Shown: positions 34,301 to 46,555 of the stretch, in pieces
Position numbering within the stretch: position 1 is the first letter of the stretch
Layout: each line of letters starts with the position of its first letter
NCBI GenBank assembly: GCA_021464245.1
Contig: JADCRB010000041.1
Coordinates: 835,656 to 899,655 of the forward strand
Direction: 5' to 3'
Source: Carallia brachiata
Lineage: Eukaryota; Streptophyta; Magnoliopsida; Malpighiales; Rhizophoraceae
DNA length: 64,000 nt
Notes under the pieces: generated by a model
Database searches by the model: none
Told to the model about the DNA's origin: nothing
The model's input: only the letters and a program-made list of their open reading frames with translations
Program-made: the position numbers and the translations under genes

Positions 34301-36918
34301 ATGCCAATATATATATATATTTTTAAAAAAATGGAGATTGACCCAAAACTTTTGTGTACTTTCTGAGAGTAGACATTTTGCCTGTTTCTTTACACCTTAC
34401 ATCAATAAGTCAGCAAGCCGATTAGAGTAGATATTTTGCAGAATTGCTTTCGCTAATCAAACACACAACATCAAGCCTCTTTTTCCCTTTTTTTTTTTTT
34501 ATGTTTTAAATATGCAATTCAATGCCTTTTAACATTGCCAAAATAAAAATTGTTGAATTTGCAGCGTGAACATATTGGGGTGGACAGTCATGATGGCTAT
34601 TGGCATGAATGCCGCAATAAGGTTCGTTGTACAATCCTCTGATTCACAGCTTCCATTATGAAATACATTAAAGGGTTAGACATAGATATTTTTTGTTCTA
34701 AATCTTTAAGTTTTTTTACGTTTGAGTTCTTAACTTTTTTGACGTTTAATTTGAATTCTAAACCTTTTGATTTCTTATTACATTAGTCATTTAAGTTACA
34801 AAAAGTGATCAATCCATTAATAAATGAGTTTAATTTAATAAAAATTATTTAAAAAATGTTAAATACATAAATTAAATTTTTTTTCATCAATAAAATATGT
34901 ACATTAAATACTTTTTTAATCAACAAATATACGAATTAAATAAGTAGCATTCATATTTTTAATATAAAAGATATTCAATTCATATATTTAATTTTTTTTT
35001 AAATAATTTTTTGTAAAGTTAAAATTATTTTTTAATAGATTGATCAATTTTAATAAACAGATGAGACTGATTTGATAGAAAATTAACAGGTTTAGAATTT
35101 AAATGAAATGTCAAAAAAATTTAGAGTTCAAATATAAAAAAATCTAAAAATTTAAAACAAAAAATATGGATATCCCTTAAAGAGTTGCTGGGTACAGAAA
35201 TTTAGTCAAAGAATAGTCACAATAAACTGACAAAGGAGACTTACAAGATAAAAAAATTATTATTTTTTAAAATCTAATAGTTTTTTTTGGGTAAGAAAGT
35301 TCAACAAAAAAATTTATTTTTTAATATGTCCACATGCCGACTCCTCTTTTGACTACTTTTCTTTGTCTACCAAACCATGCTCTATGAAATATATATCTAT
35401 ATACAAAAATATTTTCGGACTTGAATGTGAAAACTTTGTATATATGCAGCGTGAGAGTGTCAAATGAACTAGGGGCAGGTCACCCCCGGACAGCTAAATT
35501 TTCATTGCTAGTGGCTGTCATAACATCCACTATAATCGGTCTGGTCCTTTCTCTCATCCTCCTTAATTTCAAGGAACAGCTACCCATCTTTGTTTTCCAG
35601 CGACAAAGAGGTCAAAGCACTTGTGAAAGAGCTAACACCAATATTGGCACTTTCTATTGTCATCAACAATGTTCAGCCTGTTCTCTCTGGTAATAGACAA
35701 TTCAAACTTGATCAAATATGTCTATAATTGGTTTTGTTTTAAAGGGTTTAATTTTTTTGACTTTTTTTTTTTTTTTGGTCTAAAGGGGTTGCCATTGGAG
35801 CTGGATGGCAAGCTGCTGTTGCTTATGTGAATATTGGATGCTACTATCTGTTTGGTATCCCTCTAGGCCTTATTTTGGGTTACAAGCTTCAAATGGGTGT
35901 TAGGGTACGTGTCTTTCTCATTCTTATACCCTTGCACTTTCTTTTGGAAAATGATACATGGGTGTGGAAATGGGCTGACGCATAGAGACGGTGATACTGT
36001 TTGTGTACATTGTCTATAAATCTATTGCATATAAATTTTAGTTGTATTGTACATCATAAGTTTTTCTTAAAAAAAAATATAAGAAGTGTAAAGACCTAAA
36101 AAGAAATTGTGATGCCCAATATAGCTAAGATTGATTACAACAAATTTATTAATAAGTGCATAAAAAATATATTCGTCTGTCTGGATAAGCCAATTGTCGC
36201 GTCACTTTACCAAAGTTTTTGTTCTTTTACCATAACTTATCCATGTCAATCCGATTCTGTTATTGCCAAGTTGGATTAAGGAAATGAGCATTGTGTTTAA
36301 TGTCAGATGGGATGGTTGGTTGAAAAACAAATAATTTTCTCATCTGATTAGGCCATAAAAAGAACACTCCTAGCCCAGTGGGGGCCTTAGCGCTTTAAAA
36401 ATCCAGGCGTCTAAACTAAAAAAAGCCAAACAATTTATGAGAGAAATGGCAACAAAATATTTTTGGCTTTTTGGCATCAGAACTTGATGAATTGTCGGAG
36501 AAGTGGACCTAATGATTGTACTATTGGACTCATTTGGTTATCATTTCTCAGGGGATTTGGTATGGAATGCTGTCAGGAACTGTCCTACAGACTTGTATCC
36601 TTACCTGGATGATTTATTGGACAAATTGGAACAAAGAGGTAAGTATTTGCTGTATTCCTTGTAAGTTTCCCACTAGCCAAAACCTTGACGTAAGATCCGG
36701 GCTCAAACATCAATCGCCATCCTGTACTCCAATTGAGCCGGAAAAAAAATGGTTGTACAAGAAAATTATTCTCTGTACCATAACAAAGCTTTCTTACTAA
36801 CCAAGCGGCAAGTTTATGTGAAATGCAGGCTTCTATTGCTGAAGATAGGATTAGGACATGGGGAGGGCACACGGATTCGAAAGAGAACCACACTTCCAAA
36901 GATACGACGGAGACCTAA
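31392..36918 (+). CDS. MATE efflux transporter (DTX family), copy 2; frameshifts in exons 2 and 5
   Basis: Same eight-exon structure as copy 1: 31392-31757, 31857-32399, 33713-33799, 34565-34621, 35450-35689, 35786-35904, 36552-36638, 36829-36918, all with GT-AG borders. Exon 1 is intact here and encodes the N-terminus and first helices, with FFREFYRESIKLWFLAGPA and VENSVIAGFSFGVM. Two disruptions are visible against copy 1: one extra base in the AT run at 32290-32297 (exon 2, stop reached at 32369) and one extra A at 35565-35566 (exon 5). As sequenced, no full carrier can be made. The expected family function is the same as for copy 1: proton-driven extrusion of metabolites. Intron 4 carries a 0.5-kb foldback element and intron 2 a different ~350-bp segment relative to copy 1. 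It is either a decaying duplicate or an assembly problem. Confidence 0.8.
33030..33370. mobile_element. Decayed MITE-like segment in intron 2 of MATE copy 2
   Basis: This segment replaces unrelated sequence found in intron 2 of copy 1. It contains phrases such as GTGTCAGATACATATTCGAT and ACGAACACGTG, which resemble the ends of the insertion at 58320-58898 (GTGTCCGACACGTG). Boundaries are uncertain. Confidence 0.4.
33860..33963 (+). mobile_element. SINE in intron 3 of MATE copy 2
   Basis: Orthologous to 16254-16367, with the same flanking TTGAATGAACG on the left and a decayed copy (TCAAATGAACG) on the right. The B-box-like core has changed to AGTTTGAATCCTG. Confidence 0.7.
34673..35176. mobile_element. 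Second copy of the Mutator-like foldback MITE, in intron 4 of MATE copy 2
   Basis: Same family as 29265-29761: GGG...CCC ends and inverted arms with TTTTTTACGTTTGAGTTCTTAA and its diverged complement. The flanks TTAAAGGGTT and TTAAAGAGTT suggest a target duplication of about 10 bp; the exact edge is ambiguous because the terminal GGG overlaps it. Copy 1 has the empty site (ATTAAGGGTTGCTGGG near 17067). The arms are more diverged than in the first copy, so it is older. Confidence 0.75.
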
Positions 36919-38574
36919 AAGATAAGGGAATCATTTTGGGACTTTGGCAAAGCTAGATTCTTGGAAGGAAAGGCATTGATCTAACCTTTTAGCCTTAAAG
37001 CATTGCTCAAAAACTTGGAAGCCCAAGTTTTTGGATATTTGAAAATGATGGGGGGCAAGAGCTTATTCCCATTACGATTTAATTCTTAGATCAGCACAAC
37101 GATTTCCACTTTTCTGGATTGAAAGTCTTTTGAAAGCAAATGCACCGAAGGGAAATTTTGTACTTCAAAATAAAATCCGATTTGTGCAAGTTAGATAGCT
37201 CCAGTGAGGGAGAGATTGTGGGTGCCAGTGACATCCATACACCTCTTTTTTTTGTATAAAAAATATGATGTGTATATTATTAAAAAATGTGCAAACAATT
37301 AAAATAAAATGTGCGATTAGACAAAAAAGAAATTGACCTTATTTCTATGCAGCTTTACAGATCACGTCCTGTAGCCGAACCCATTTAACAATCCCAAATT
37401 ATTTAATTTCGCAAAGCCTAATAGTGTTAAGAGTGTCTTACATCCTCGACAATTTTATACGTAATCTTACACTAACTTTATTATCCGCGTTATGGGCAGT
37501 TGTTTTTCTATTATTTTGTAATGCGTAGTTTGTTTATAAAAATCTAGATGACCAATTTTTCAAAATAATTTTAGTCAAAACTCTTGTTAAAATAATATAG
37601 ATCAATTCTCCCATCATAACTAATCAACCATATTAGTTGTGATTTATTTCTTTTCCCAACATAAGGTTTTCTAATGTTACCAACCTTTCTCAATTGCGGT
37701 GAAGATAACGGCAGCAATGAAAACTCAATTCCAAGCAATAAGTGAAAATTCTGAGCAGGCTCCAAATTTCCAATAAAAAAAACGGATGCCTTTTACTTGG
37801 TTTCATAATGATGCTTGCTAATAGCGTCTGTCATCACTCTTTTCAACTTGTCCTCTTTATTATTATAAAATAAAAAAACACCAAGATTATTTAAAAAAAA
37901 AAAAGAAAAAATTTAAAAAACGTGAAAGATAGACTAAACAATGATGCGGTGTGAGAAAGGAAGGTTGTGAGTACCGGTGAGATCCACACATTTTTGTTTT
38001 TTTTAATTTAAAAAAAAAGTGGTGTGTATATTGTTAAACAGAACGTGCAAACAATTAAGATAAAATATATATATACAAACATACAAAAATTGATTGGATT
38101 ACTGCAACAACTTTAGAGATCACGTCTTGTAGCCGAACCCATATAATAAAATAGATTTTTTCTATTATAAGGGAGCTCGAAAGATCATTAAAAAATAAGA
38201 AAGTTATTATGATTCGAGTCAAGATCAAAATGTATCAATCGAATATTTCAATTAGTTATGTTTTTGGATTGAAAAGTCTTTTGAAAGCAAATGCACCAAA
38301 GGGAAATTTGTTCTTCAAAATAAAAATCCGATTTGTGCAAGTTAGCCACCTCCGGGCTCCAAATTTCCGGTAAAAAAAAAAAACGGATGCCTTTTACATG
38401 GTTTGATGATGCTTGCTTATAGCGTCTGTCCTTACTCTTTTCAACTTTTCTTCTTTATTATTATAAAATAATAAACAATAAAGAAAAAATTAGAGAGACA
38501 TGAAAATAGATAGGTCGGGACACAGTATGAAGAGTGAGAGGTTATAAGTTATGTTGAGACCCACACACTTTTTA

Positions 38575-38638
<64 letters not shown>

Positions 38639-39300
38639 TGTGCATATCGTCAAATAAAACATATAAGTAGTTAAGATAAAATGTACATATAATTATAAAA
38701 GAATTAATTGTGTCTCTAATGCAGCCTCCAGCTATAGAGATCACATCCTGTAACTGACCCGTTTAACAATCCCAAACTAATTTCCCAAAGCCTAAAAACT
38801 TTCGGAGTATCTTACGCATTCTCAAAATCTTGTACGTAATCTTACATTCCCACGTTTTAAGCATCAAAATAGAGTAATATCATGTTACTTTAGATACATA
38901 CAAATAAGAAAAATTAGGAAGACATAAAATGTAGACATCCGTAAGGATATAAGTGCTTATTTAGTCCCCAATAGTAAGTGGCGTATACCCCACCGTTTGC
39001 ACTTTTCGCATCCTTCTAACCAGACTTTATACAAATATGTATTTTATATTTATTATTTAGGTATGATATATTTAACATGCTGATATTATAATATTATATA
39101 TTAAAACATATAATCATTTAACATGCTAATGGAAATTCTTTTCTTTTTTTTTTTTGTTATACGTGGAAAGGCAATAAAATAATGAGAGAGTTATTAGAAC
39201 TCGAATACAAAATCGAGTAATTTTAACATAATATTTCAATCAGTAAAAAGTAAAGACGTTGAAATAAATTTTTATTCTTCTTTTATGTTTGTGAGAATAT
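36919..39300 (+). other. 3' flank of MATE copy 2 with a tail segment present three times
   Basis: The first part matches the tail of copy 1. The phrases AAAATCCGATTTGTGCAAGTTAG, GGATGCCTTTTACATGGTTT, TAGCGTCTGTC and GATCACGTCCTGTAGCCGAAC then recur. They appear in whole or part around 37155-37400, 37745-38135 and 38280-38780, against one set after copy 1 (19070-19510). Beyond about 38,850 the sequence matches 25.8-26.5 kb only loosely. No gene is seen. Confidence 0.55.
38575..38638. repeat. (TA)n(TG)n compound microsatellite
   Basis: About ten TA units followed by some 22 TG units without interruption. Confidence 0.95.
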
Positions 39301-42300
39301 TAGAATTCAACCATTCATGTTTTTTCTCTTTGATTTTTTTCTTTTTTTTTTTTGGTCTCACTCTTCGATTTTTTTCTCTTCATGAACATGGTTTGTGAAT
39401 TTTGGGACTTTTCCATTGACCCACTTCTTCTTGGGCCCCCTCTAGTTTGAGTTCTGTTTATTTGGAACCTTTTTTTTTTTTTTTTTTGATCCGGTTCATT
39501 TGGAACTTTCCTGGGCTCTGCTTGTGGTATTGTACTATTCTAGATATGTTAGGCCCGTGGGCCAAGCCCCTGGCGATATGCATGTGACTGGTAACTCTTG
39601 TTTTTTTTTTTTTTTTTTGTCACAGTTGAACCAGGAAGGAAATTAGAAATTTAACTTTTTTTTTTTTTTTCATTACAAGGTTCGTTGAACCTTAAGTTAT
39701 ATAATTAGGATAATTCTTATATTCTATAAACCTTACACCCTTTTCAAAGATTAAGGGAGTGTTTGGGTTAGTTTTTGAAGGTATACATTTGCGTTTCATT
39801 TTGAAAAAGTAGGAAGATAGGCGTTTGGTAAATTTTTTAGTGTTGTATTTGATTCTGCTTATTTCCTTATTTGACTTCTTAACAGCAGATGATTGAAAAG
39901 CAGCTCTGAACTATTTTTTGCTACTTTTTACTTTTTAATATTAATAATAATTTATATGGACTAAATTACCCTTAAAAAATATTTATATAATTTTACTATT
40001 ATTTTCTTTTACTTGACACATGAATTAGATATGTTAATTTATTTTATTAGTATTTATATAACCTCAATAATTTTTTTCAAGTATTCTTAAATAATATTTT
40101 TTTACTTCAGTTTTCTTTAATATTACATTTATAAAAAAAATCTCAAATATAATAATTTTTATCATTTAATAAAAATTAATATTTTTTTAAAAAATTAAAA
40201 TTAAGTAAAATAATTCTCAATATTATTTATAAAATATTATTCTAAAATATTAAATAAAAATATTAAAATAAAATTTTTAATATGATATTTACACAAATTA
40301 TATGACTAAATTAGACATTTTATTATTCAACAGTAACAGTAAATATAAAATTAACCAAACACTTTATTAATTTTATCAGCAATCAGCAACAGCAAGTAAG
40401 AATCAACAATTAGCAGCAATTAGTAACAGCAATATTAACAGTTAACCCAAACAGACTAAAACTCAAAAACTTGATTATGAAAATCTTAAGTTCTTACTTA
40501 TTAAGTGTCTTCAGGAGACAAATTTAACTATCAGTGAGAAATTAGTTTGGAATCATTGAACTTGACAAGTTTTCTTTATATATTTTTTTTTTTGGTCTAA
40601 TTTTTTTGATCATTTCTTCAAAGACTTACTTTCTAGGTCAAATGTGAAAAACTAACCCAATATGCAGAAAGCCCCCAACTAACCGGACCCTCCTTCACAC
40701 CATGGTCCAGTTTAGTTTCAAAAAGTATGACCATACCGTAGTTCGTATAGAAGTCTATTCCACCCCACCCCTGCTCTCTCTCCTCCCAGCCCAAACAGCA
40801 TTACTCATATGTAAAAGTGGCTTGAGAGGAAAACATTTTATACTCCCCACCAAATCAACTATATTTTATATTATCTTTAAAATATCCTAAAACTTATGAT
40901 TCTGTGTTAATCTTGGTTTTAATCTTAAATTACTATTTCATCCATTGTAACATGAGAATGCCACATTTGAAGTACTATGAGATTTGTGAGAATTTGACCT
41001 TACCGTATAAGAAATATTCTTACATAACAAACGTGGGAATATAAGAGTACAGAGCAAATTCTCGCGAATGTAAAACATTTTGAACACCCTCTAATTAGCT
41101 CTGCGAAATTTACTTGGTGTATATCGACTTTGAGTCTTGATAGGCAACTCCTACACATAGGAATGGTAATAGGACGAGACAAAATGGTGATGACAACCCT
41201 GATCCACATTCCCTATTCTCACCCTCATCCCCATTCCTGTCTTTGTCTCCATTGGAAGTGGGTTTTGAGATCCCCAGCTTTGGGAGATAAAAAGAGATCC
41301 TTATCCTTGCTCCATCTCTCCAAATTTTAATTAAAATATAAATTAAATAATTATTACATAACATATCTAAATTATCATTCTAAAAATATTATATATTTAT
41401 TATACAGAAACTAAATTGGCAAATTACTACGGTAAAAAAGACTAATTTAATTATTATTATAATGATAAAATGGTCTAAATTACTCCTTCAAAAATATTAT
41501 ATAATTATTATGTAAAAAATTAAAATAATAATTCTAAATTTGGAAATCAAGACTGGGATTTCTTATTCTTGATCAACTTGAAAACACCACATCCATCAAG
41601 ACGGAAGCGGACAAAGACCAGCAGGAAAGAGTGTCCAACTGTCCATTGCCATCACTACGTACAAGTTTAACGTTAGGAGAACGAAGGATCCCCTCGCTTT
41701 ATACCCTGTTGTTTGTCCGAGAAAACAAAGAAACAACAATCGGGGAAAAGAGAAAAGAAAAGAGTATTGACAAACACCATAAGCAAGCCTCATAAAACCA
41801 TCATAGAGGCAACCTTGTCTATTGAAATATGGAGCTTAGTGGTTGCTGTCTTGATCATTTCCTCAGAGCCTCCCAGCAAAATTTTCATCAGATGCTTTCT
41901 GCCCTAGCACAAGCGATAAAAATCCTTGTTCCGGGTATTTCTTTTGTTACTTCTCTTTAATTTTTAGTAAATTCACATGCAACGTGCTGTTTACTACCCA
42001 GAACAGACATAGTATTGACAACCCAGTCACTGCCCACACTACCCAGAACAGACATAGTGCCCACAGCAGCACGAAAGACGCAGAGCTAGTGGTTCATAGC
42101 GTGAAAATAATTCAGAAGCATACAGATCAAACAGTCAAGCTGAATAAAGGGCTGCATCCGTGCTAAAAAAGATAGGACCCAAACCAACCAGGTAAAGAAT
42201 GCAAAACTTGTAAGAGTGGGTTGATTGACATGATATCAGTATGCCCTATGGGCCCAAAAGAATCACAATGCCAAAGCTGGTGGCAGCTCAGCAGTGCCTA

Positions 42301-42900
42301 TAAAGGCTCACAGAAGCTGGCACAGCATCAAGAATGTACAAATAAGGGTTCAGAAGAAGGGAGGACGAAAGTAGCCATCAGTAATTTCAATAAGATTCTC
42401 CAACTAGGAAAATTCATGAAGATAACAGTAGCTTTTGCTCATCTGATAACTACAACGTAAGCATGACGAACAAATTCAAGGAAAAGCACGACAAGGATCA
42501 TACAATTGCCAGTTGGTAGAGGAAGACGGAACACAATTTGAAACAGGGGAGGTCAGATGCCTAAGGTAACATGTTAAATGACACGGATTTTGAGTGCGAA
42601 AAGTAAGGGAGGTTTTTCCTTAACAGATGGCAAAGAAGCCAAAACACCAGCCTTAACTGATTACTCCAATGATGCTATTGAACACATCATGAACTGGTAT
42701 TCAAACATAAAGCTCATATGCCTAAAAATGCATAGCTTCATAAAATGTCCGCCACATCTATTTTTCCATGATCAGTTAAATAAATGGCATACATAAAAAT
42801 CGTACATGAACCCCAATGATGCACATTAACCTTAAAGTTTTCATCACAGGCTTGGCAGAAAGGAACTCCACCAACAACAAACACAAACAAGCCTGCAATT
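39301..42900. other. Intergenic region with MITE-like sequences
   Basis: Holds a hAT-like element (39755-40457) and a segment at about 41155-41325 resembling the common GGAATGGTAAT/ATTCC foldback repeats of dicots. From about 41.6 to 42.8 kb the composition is more balanced, with a local direct repeat CTACCCAGAACAGACATAGT near 41995 and 42050. I see no convincing exon there; it could be transcribed non-coding DNA or an old gene remnant. Confidence 0.45.
39755..40457. mobile_element. hAT-like MITE candidate (~0.7 kb)
   Basis: The left edge reads GTGTTTGGGTTAGTT and the right edge is its imperfect complement, TTAACCCAAACAGAC. The interior is AT-rich with CAGCAATTAGTAACAGCAAT-type repeats near the right end. 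Ends and target duplication are not exact, so the boundaries are approximate. Confidence 0.45.
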
Positions 42901-43099
42901 TCACTCTAAGAAAATCAAATCTCAACTTTTTATTCTACCTTAGAACAAAAACAAAGTATCCTTAAAGAACCAACTCTTTAAGTTAACCCATCAAAACAAG
43001 CAATCAAGAGGGTCAAAAATGCCCCAGAGAAGATCAGTATCCATTGTCAGAAATGCGAAAAATCCCATATCTGGAACTTCCAAAAAAAAAAAGGAGTAA

Positions 43100-43465
43100 T
43101 TTTGATACCATATTTCTTACAAAAAAAAAGCCGAAAATTAGTAAGAACAATGGTGCCAAACAACACACTTAATAGAAAAGATCAAAACTAAATTAAGCAT
43201 CAGGTTTGTGAACTAAACAAGAGTTCTCAATGCACGAGATTCCCACAACGCGGTCACGGGAAAAGGTTATATGTCCGTAAATGAATTAAATATCTAATAG
43301 TTAATCGTAAAAAATATCCATAGATTCGTCATTGCAAATGCATAAACTATGACAAAATTAACCACCTTAAACAATTCAAAATCATAGTCAAATAAGACAG
43401 CGCGGTCCAAAAGGCATAACATAAACATAAACATTAAAAACCACAAAACAAAACAAAAATTAAAC
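43100..43465 (-). other. Probable 3' untranslated region of RPL27A
   Basis: Directly downstream of the RPL27A stop on the minus strand. AT-rich, without an open frame. The polyadenylation site cannot be fixed. Confidence 0.4.
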
Positions 43466-43796
43466 CTAGGCAGTGAGCACGACAGCTCCGCCAGCCTCCT
43501 TGATTTTCTTCTCAGCATTCTTGGAAACGAGCTTCGCCTTAACGACAATCGGCTGATTCTCCGGCAAAGCGCCCTTACCGAGAACCTTAAAGTAACCGAA
43601 CTGAGTGACGTCGATGAGCGGGGCCTTGTCCTTGGTGGCCTTGTCCCTGACTTCCTGAGGAATCAAGGACCAGAGCTTGTCGATGTTGACGATCGGACAG
43701 TAGAACTTGTTCCGGAGCTTGTGGAAGTACCGCATGCCGACTTTTCCGAAGTAGCCAGGGTGGTACTTGTCGAAGAGGATCCGGTGGTGGTGCATG

Positions 43797-43830
<34 letters not shown>

Positions 43831-43906
43831 TGTGCTTCCCGATCCGGCCGTGCCCGGCGCTCACGTGGCCGCGCTTCTTCCTGTTCTTCTTGAAGCGGGT
43901 CGTCAT
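43466..43906 (-). CDS. RPL27A: 60S ribosomal protein L27a (uL15), cytosolic
   Basis: Intact single-exon frame of 146 codons, the usual length of plant RPL27a. The N-terminus is strongly basic and Gly/His-rich ([18 protein letters not shown], then [11 protein letters not shown]), typical of the eukaryotic uL15 family. The C-terminal half carries the L15 signature around [19 protein letters not shown] and ends GGAVVLTA. The protein is a structural component of the large cytosolic ribosomal subunit. GC-rich, strongly biased codons contrast with the AT-rich surroundings and suggest an expressed gene. Its promoter carries telo-box and TGGGCY elements. Identification is secure by family recognition; which RPL27A paralogue it is cannot be told. 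Confidence 0.97.
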
Positions 43907-44215
43907 TTCTTGGCTGACGGGTGGGGTGCGGCGCCGCGGTTGGCAGTGCTTTTGGAGGGGGGAGGCAGAGGGTACAGAGCTAGGGTTTGCGGTGGGTTAT
44001 TTATAGGTGAAAAAAAAGGTTTCTCTATTTGACGGTTTTGTCCTTCTAGGGTTTGTGATTTGTGTGATGTTGAGGAGGGTAAAAATGGGATTCAGCTAAA
44101 AAACGGAGCCCAATTGGTCCAAACTATACTTTATTTTCCTAATGAATTTGTTTTGGGCTTGGCCCCTCAGTGATTAAAGTTACTGTGAATTTCAACCCCA
44201 TCCAAGCCCATTTAC
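43907..44215 (-). promoter_or_regulatory. RPL27A promoter: TATA box, two telo boxes, TGGGCY (site II) motifs
   Basis: Read on the minus strand: a TATA box CTATAAATAA at 44006-43997 and telo boxes AAACCCTA at 43988-43981 and 44054-44047. TGGGCT-type site II elements appear at 44107-44112 (as AGCCCA) and 44154-44159 on the other strand. Telo box plus site II near the start is the established arrangement in plant ribosomal protein genes, where TCP-type and Myb-like factors coordinate growth-related expression. Confidence 0.75.
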
Positions 44216-44530
44216 TCGTAATCTCTTGTTAGGAATATGATTATTGGTTTGTTTTCTTAGAAAAAATTTTTTTTTAAAATTATTGGTTTGTTTTTTAGGT
44301 CATCAAATTCTTGGGAGAATGAAAAGAAAACACAAGCTAACAACACAAAAAAATTTAAGTGTTTGCCCTGCTTCTTAAAAGAGTCGCATCTATTATACCT
44401 AAATGAAGTCATAACAAAAGAAATTTTTATACTTAAAAAGATAAATTCGATGAGACACTAAAATTAATTATAAAATCTACATAAAACTTTTATTCTGTCA
44501 ATGCATGCCTAAGTTAGCAATTTCAAAGTT
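44216..44530. other. AT-rich spacer
   Basis: No open frame, repeat border or RNA signature was recognised. Confidence 0.5.
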
Positions 44531-44534
44531 GATT

Positions 44535-44810
44535 TCAACAGTTGTAAATAAACAATAATAATAATTTGATAGTGACCAAATTTACAAGCATAGAGTAAGT
44601 TTCTATAATAATATTTCCCAAGCCCCTCTCATGAGATAATTTCAAAGTCATATGAATGACTTCAAGCTCAAGTCTCACAATCATTGGCACACCAACAAAT
44701 CTTGAGAAACTAAAGAGATGCTGGTCACAATCATCCCTCTCCAACTCTAACCCACCAAAACCAGTCAACCCCATAATATTCTTCGTACGGCCATCAACAT
44801 TCGAAACATT
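44535..44810 (-). pseudogene. LINE RNase H domain fragment
   Basis: The minus-strand frame reads MGLTGFGGLELERDD..., then ELEVIHMTLKLSHERGLGNI and ETYSMLVNLV. This is the pattern of the RNase H domain found at the end of plant L1-type elements (a glycine-rich strand, then AE-x2-A-x2-GL-x-LA, then the ETDS motif). The catalytic Asp of ETDS is replaced by Tyr, and no reverse transcriptase precedes it, so it is a dead fragment. Confidence 0.65.
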
Positions 44811-46220
44811 AACTGCTGGTGCTAGATATTTGCCAACAAATTAATCTTGATTTTGCTTCCTTGCCGATGCTCAAGGTTCCTCTGTGCACATTCATTATCG
44901 AGATTAAATCACGGATCTCCTTTGCCCGTCGATGGATACACATGCATTGGATGTGTATCTATACCCTTCTCAAGTCTTCAATAAATCAGTGGATGACCTA
45001 AGGTTCCATTGTATGTGTTTGAGTACCTATACCCTTCTCAATTCTGTAAGTTTTGCACGGCGAATTTATACCAAAGAAAATAATCATCTGCAAGCGTCAA
45101 ACATCACAGCAGCATAATAGGAAAGCTAATCTCCTTGGAAATATACAGTGGCGGATCCAAAAGTTTTGTGGAAAGACAAAATTTACATACGTATACAACA
45201 TAAGATAGTAAAAGAGGATGAATATAAAATTTTGCGTAGGCAAAGTTCTAATTTCAGGGAAAATAAAAAGTTAAAATTAAAATAAATTACACCTAAATAC
45301 ACTTTTTTTTAAAAAAAATTTCAGGATAGACAAATTGCTCGCTCTCAAGGATGAATGCATCCACCACGGGAAATAGACAGAGAGCCTTACAAAGTTAACT
45401 GAAAAAAACTTATTGTATATGCACGGAAAGTAACAATGACGAGTTTTTGTTTTTGTTTTTTTTTTTTCTTTTTTTTTTTTTGTCTTTCCGTTAAAATCTA
45501 TACTTTTTTCTTTTTCTGAGAAACTTTAAAAACTATACTTTAATTAAGGGAAAGAATACATCAACGTACTTTTCGTGAGACATGCTATTTACAATCAATA
45601 AAAAAAAAACACACACACACACAAATCAAAATTTATAGTTAAAAAAAATTGATATTTCATTATTATACATTATGGTGCGTGTCATTTTTTAGACTCAAAC
45701 TCCTCATTTTCGCAAAATTTTTACTAAATTTCTAATTTAACAAATTTTATAAATGTTCACATTTTTTTAAAGAATTAGCACGTCATTAAAAAAAAAATGA
45801 TATGACATTCTTTTTCTGCTGAATTCTGCATATGTAATATATCCATGACTGTCATGTGCACAACATAGATATTAAAAATGAGTAAGTAGATTGATTTTGA
45901 CTAAAAGATATTAAGATGATGCGAATAGGAAAAGGTAGAACGTGTGAATTCACTAATATTGTGTTTGAAGAAAAATTATTTAGATTAATAAGAAAGTTGT
46001 GACAAATAAAATTAAATAGTAATTTGTAAAGAAAAAGTTGTGAGAAAATTAAATTGTTTAGATTAATAAGAAAATTTTGAGAAAGAAAATGATGAAAGAA
46101 AAATTGAATAGTAGTTTTATGAGTGAAAAAGTTGTAAAAAAATTAATTTAGTTAGATTGATGAGAAAATTGTGAAAAAAAATAATAAAAATTATAAAATA
46201 ATAATGATGTGAATTTTGAG
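44811..46220. other. Intergenic, AT-rich, low complexity
   Basis: Contains poly(T) runs near 45450-45480, a short CA repeat near 45610 and repeated AGATTAATAAGAAA(A/G)TTG phrases between 45975 and 46180 suggestive of local duplication. No gene is supported. Confidence 0.5.
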
Positions 46221-46354
46221 GATGGGTCATGTGAATTTTGTGGGAGCTAATGGGAGAATGTACAGCATGTTCTCTTCAACTGTCCTATGTGCAGCAAGTT
46301 TGGATGGAGATCTCACAAACTCTTGGTTTTCAGATTTAAGTACTAATTTATGTA

Positions 46355-46555
46355 TTGAATTTTGGTACGTTGATTAATGTTTTGAATGAAAATAAAATTA
46401 ATAATTTTGAAATAAAACTGATAATTTTTATAATAAAAAATAATAATTTTTAATTTTTATTTAAAAAATTATCAATTTTATTTTAAAATTATTAATCTTA
46501 TTTTTATTTAGAATACAAATTAAGACATTAAAATCTAGCACACCAATATTTTTTC
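46355..46555. mobile_element. Palindromic MITE inserted in the LINE remnant
   Basis: The left arm ends in AAATTAATAATTTT and the right arm begins AAAATTATTAAT. The arms continue as imperfect complements outwards (left TTTTGGTACGTTG; right complement ATTGGTGTGCTAG). It interrupts the zf-RVT reading frame. Outer borders are approximate. Confidence 0.55.
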
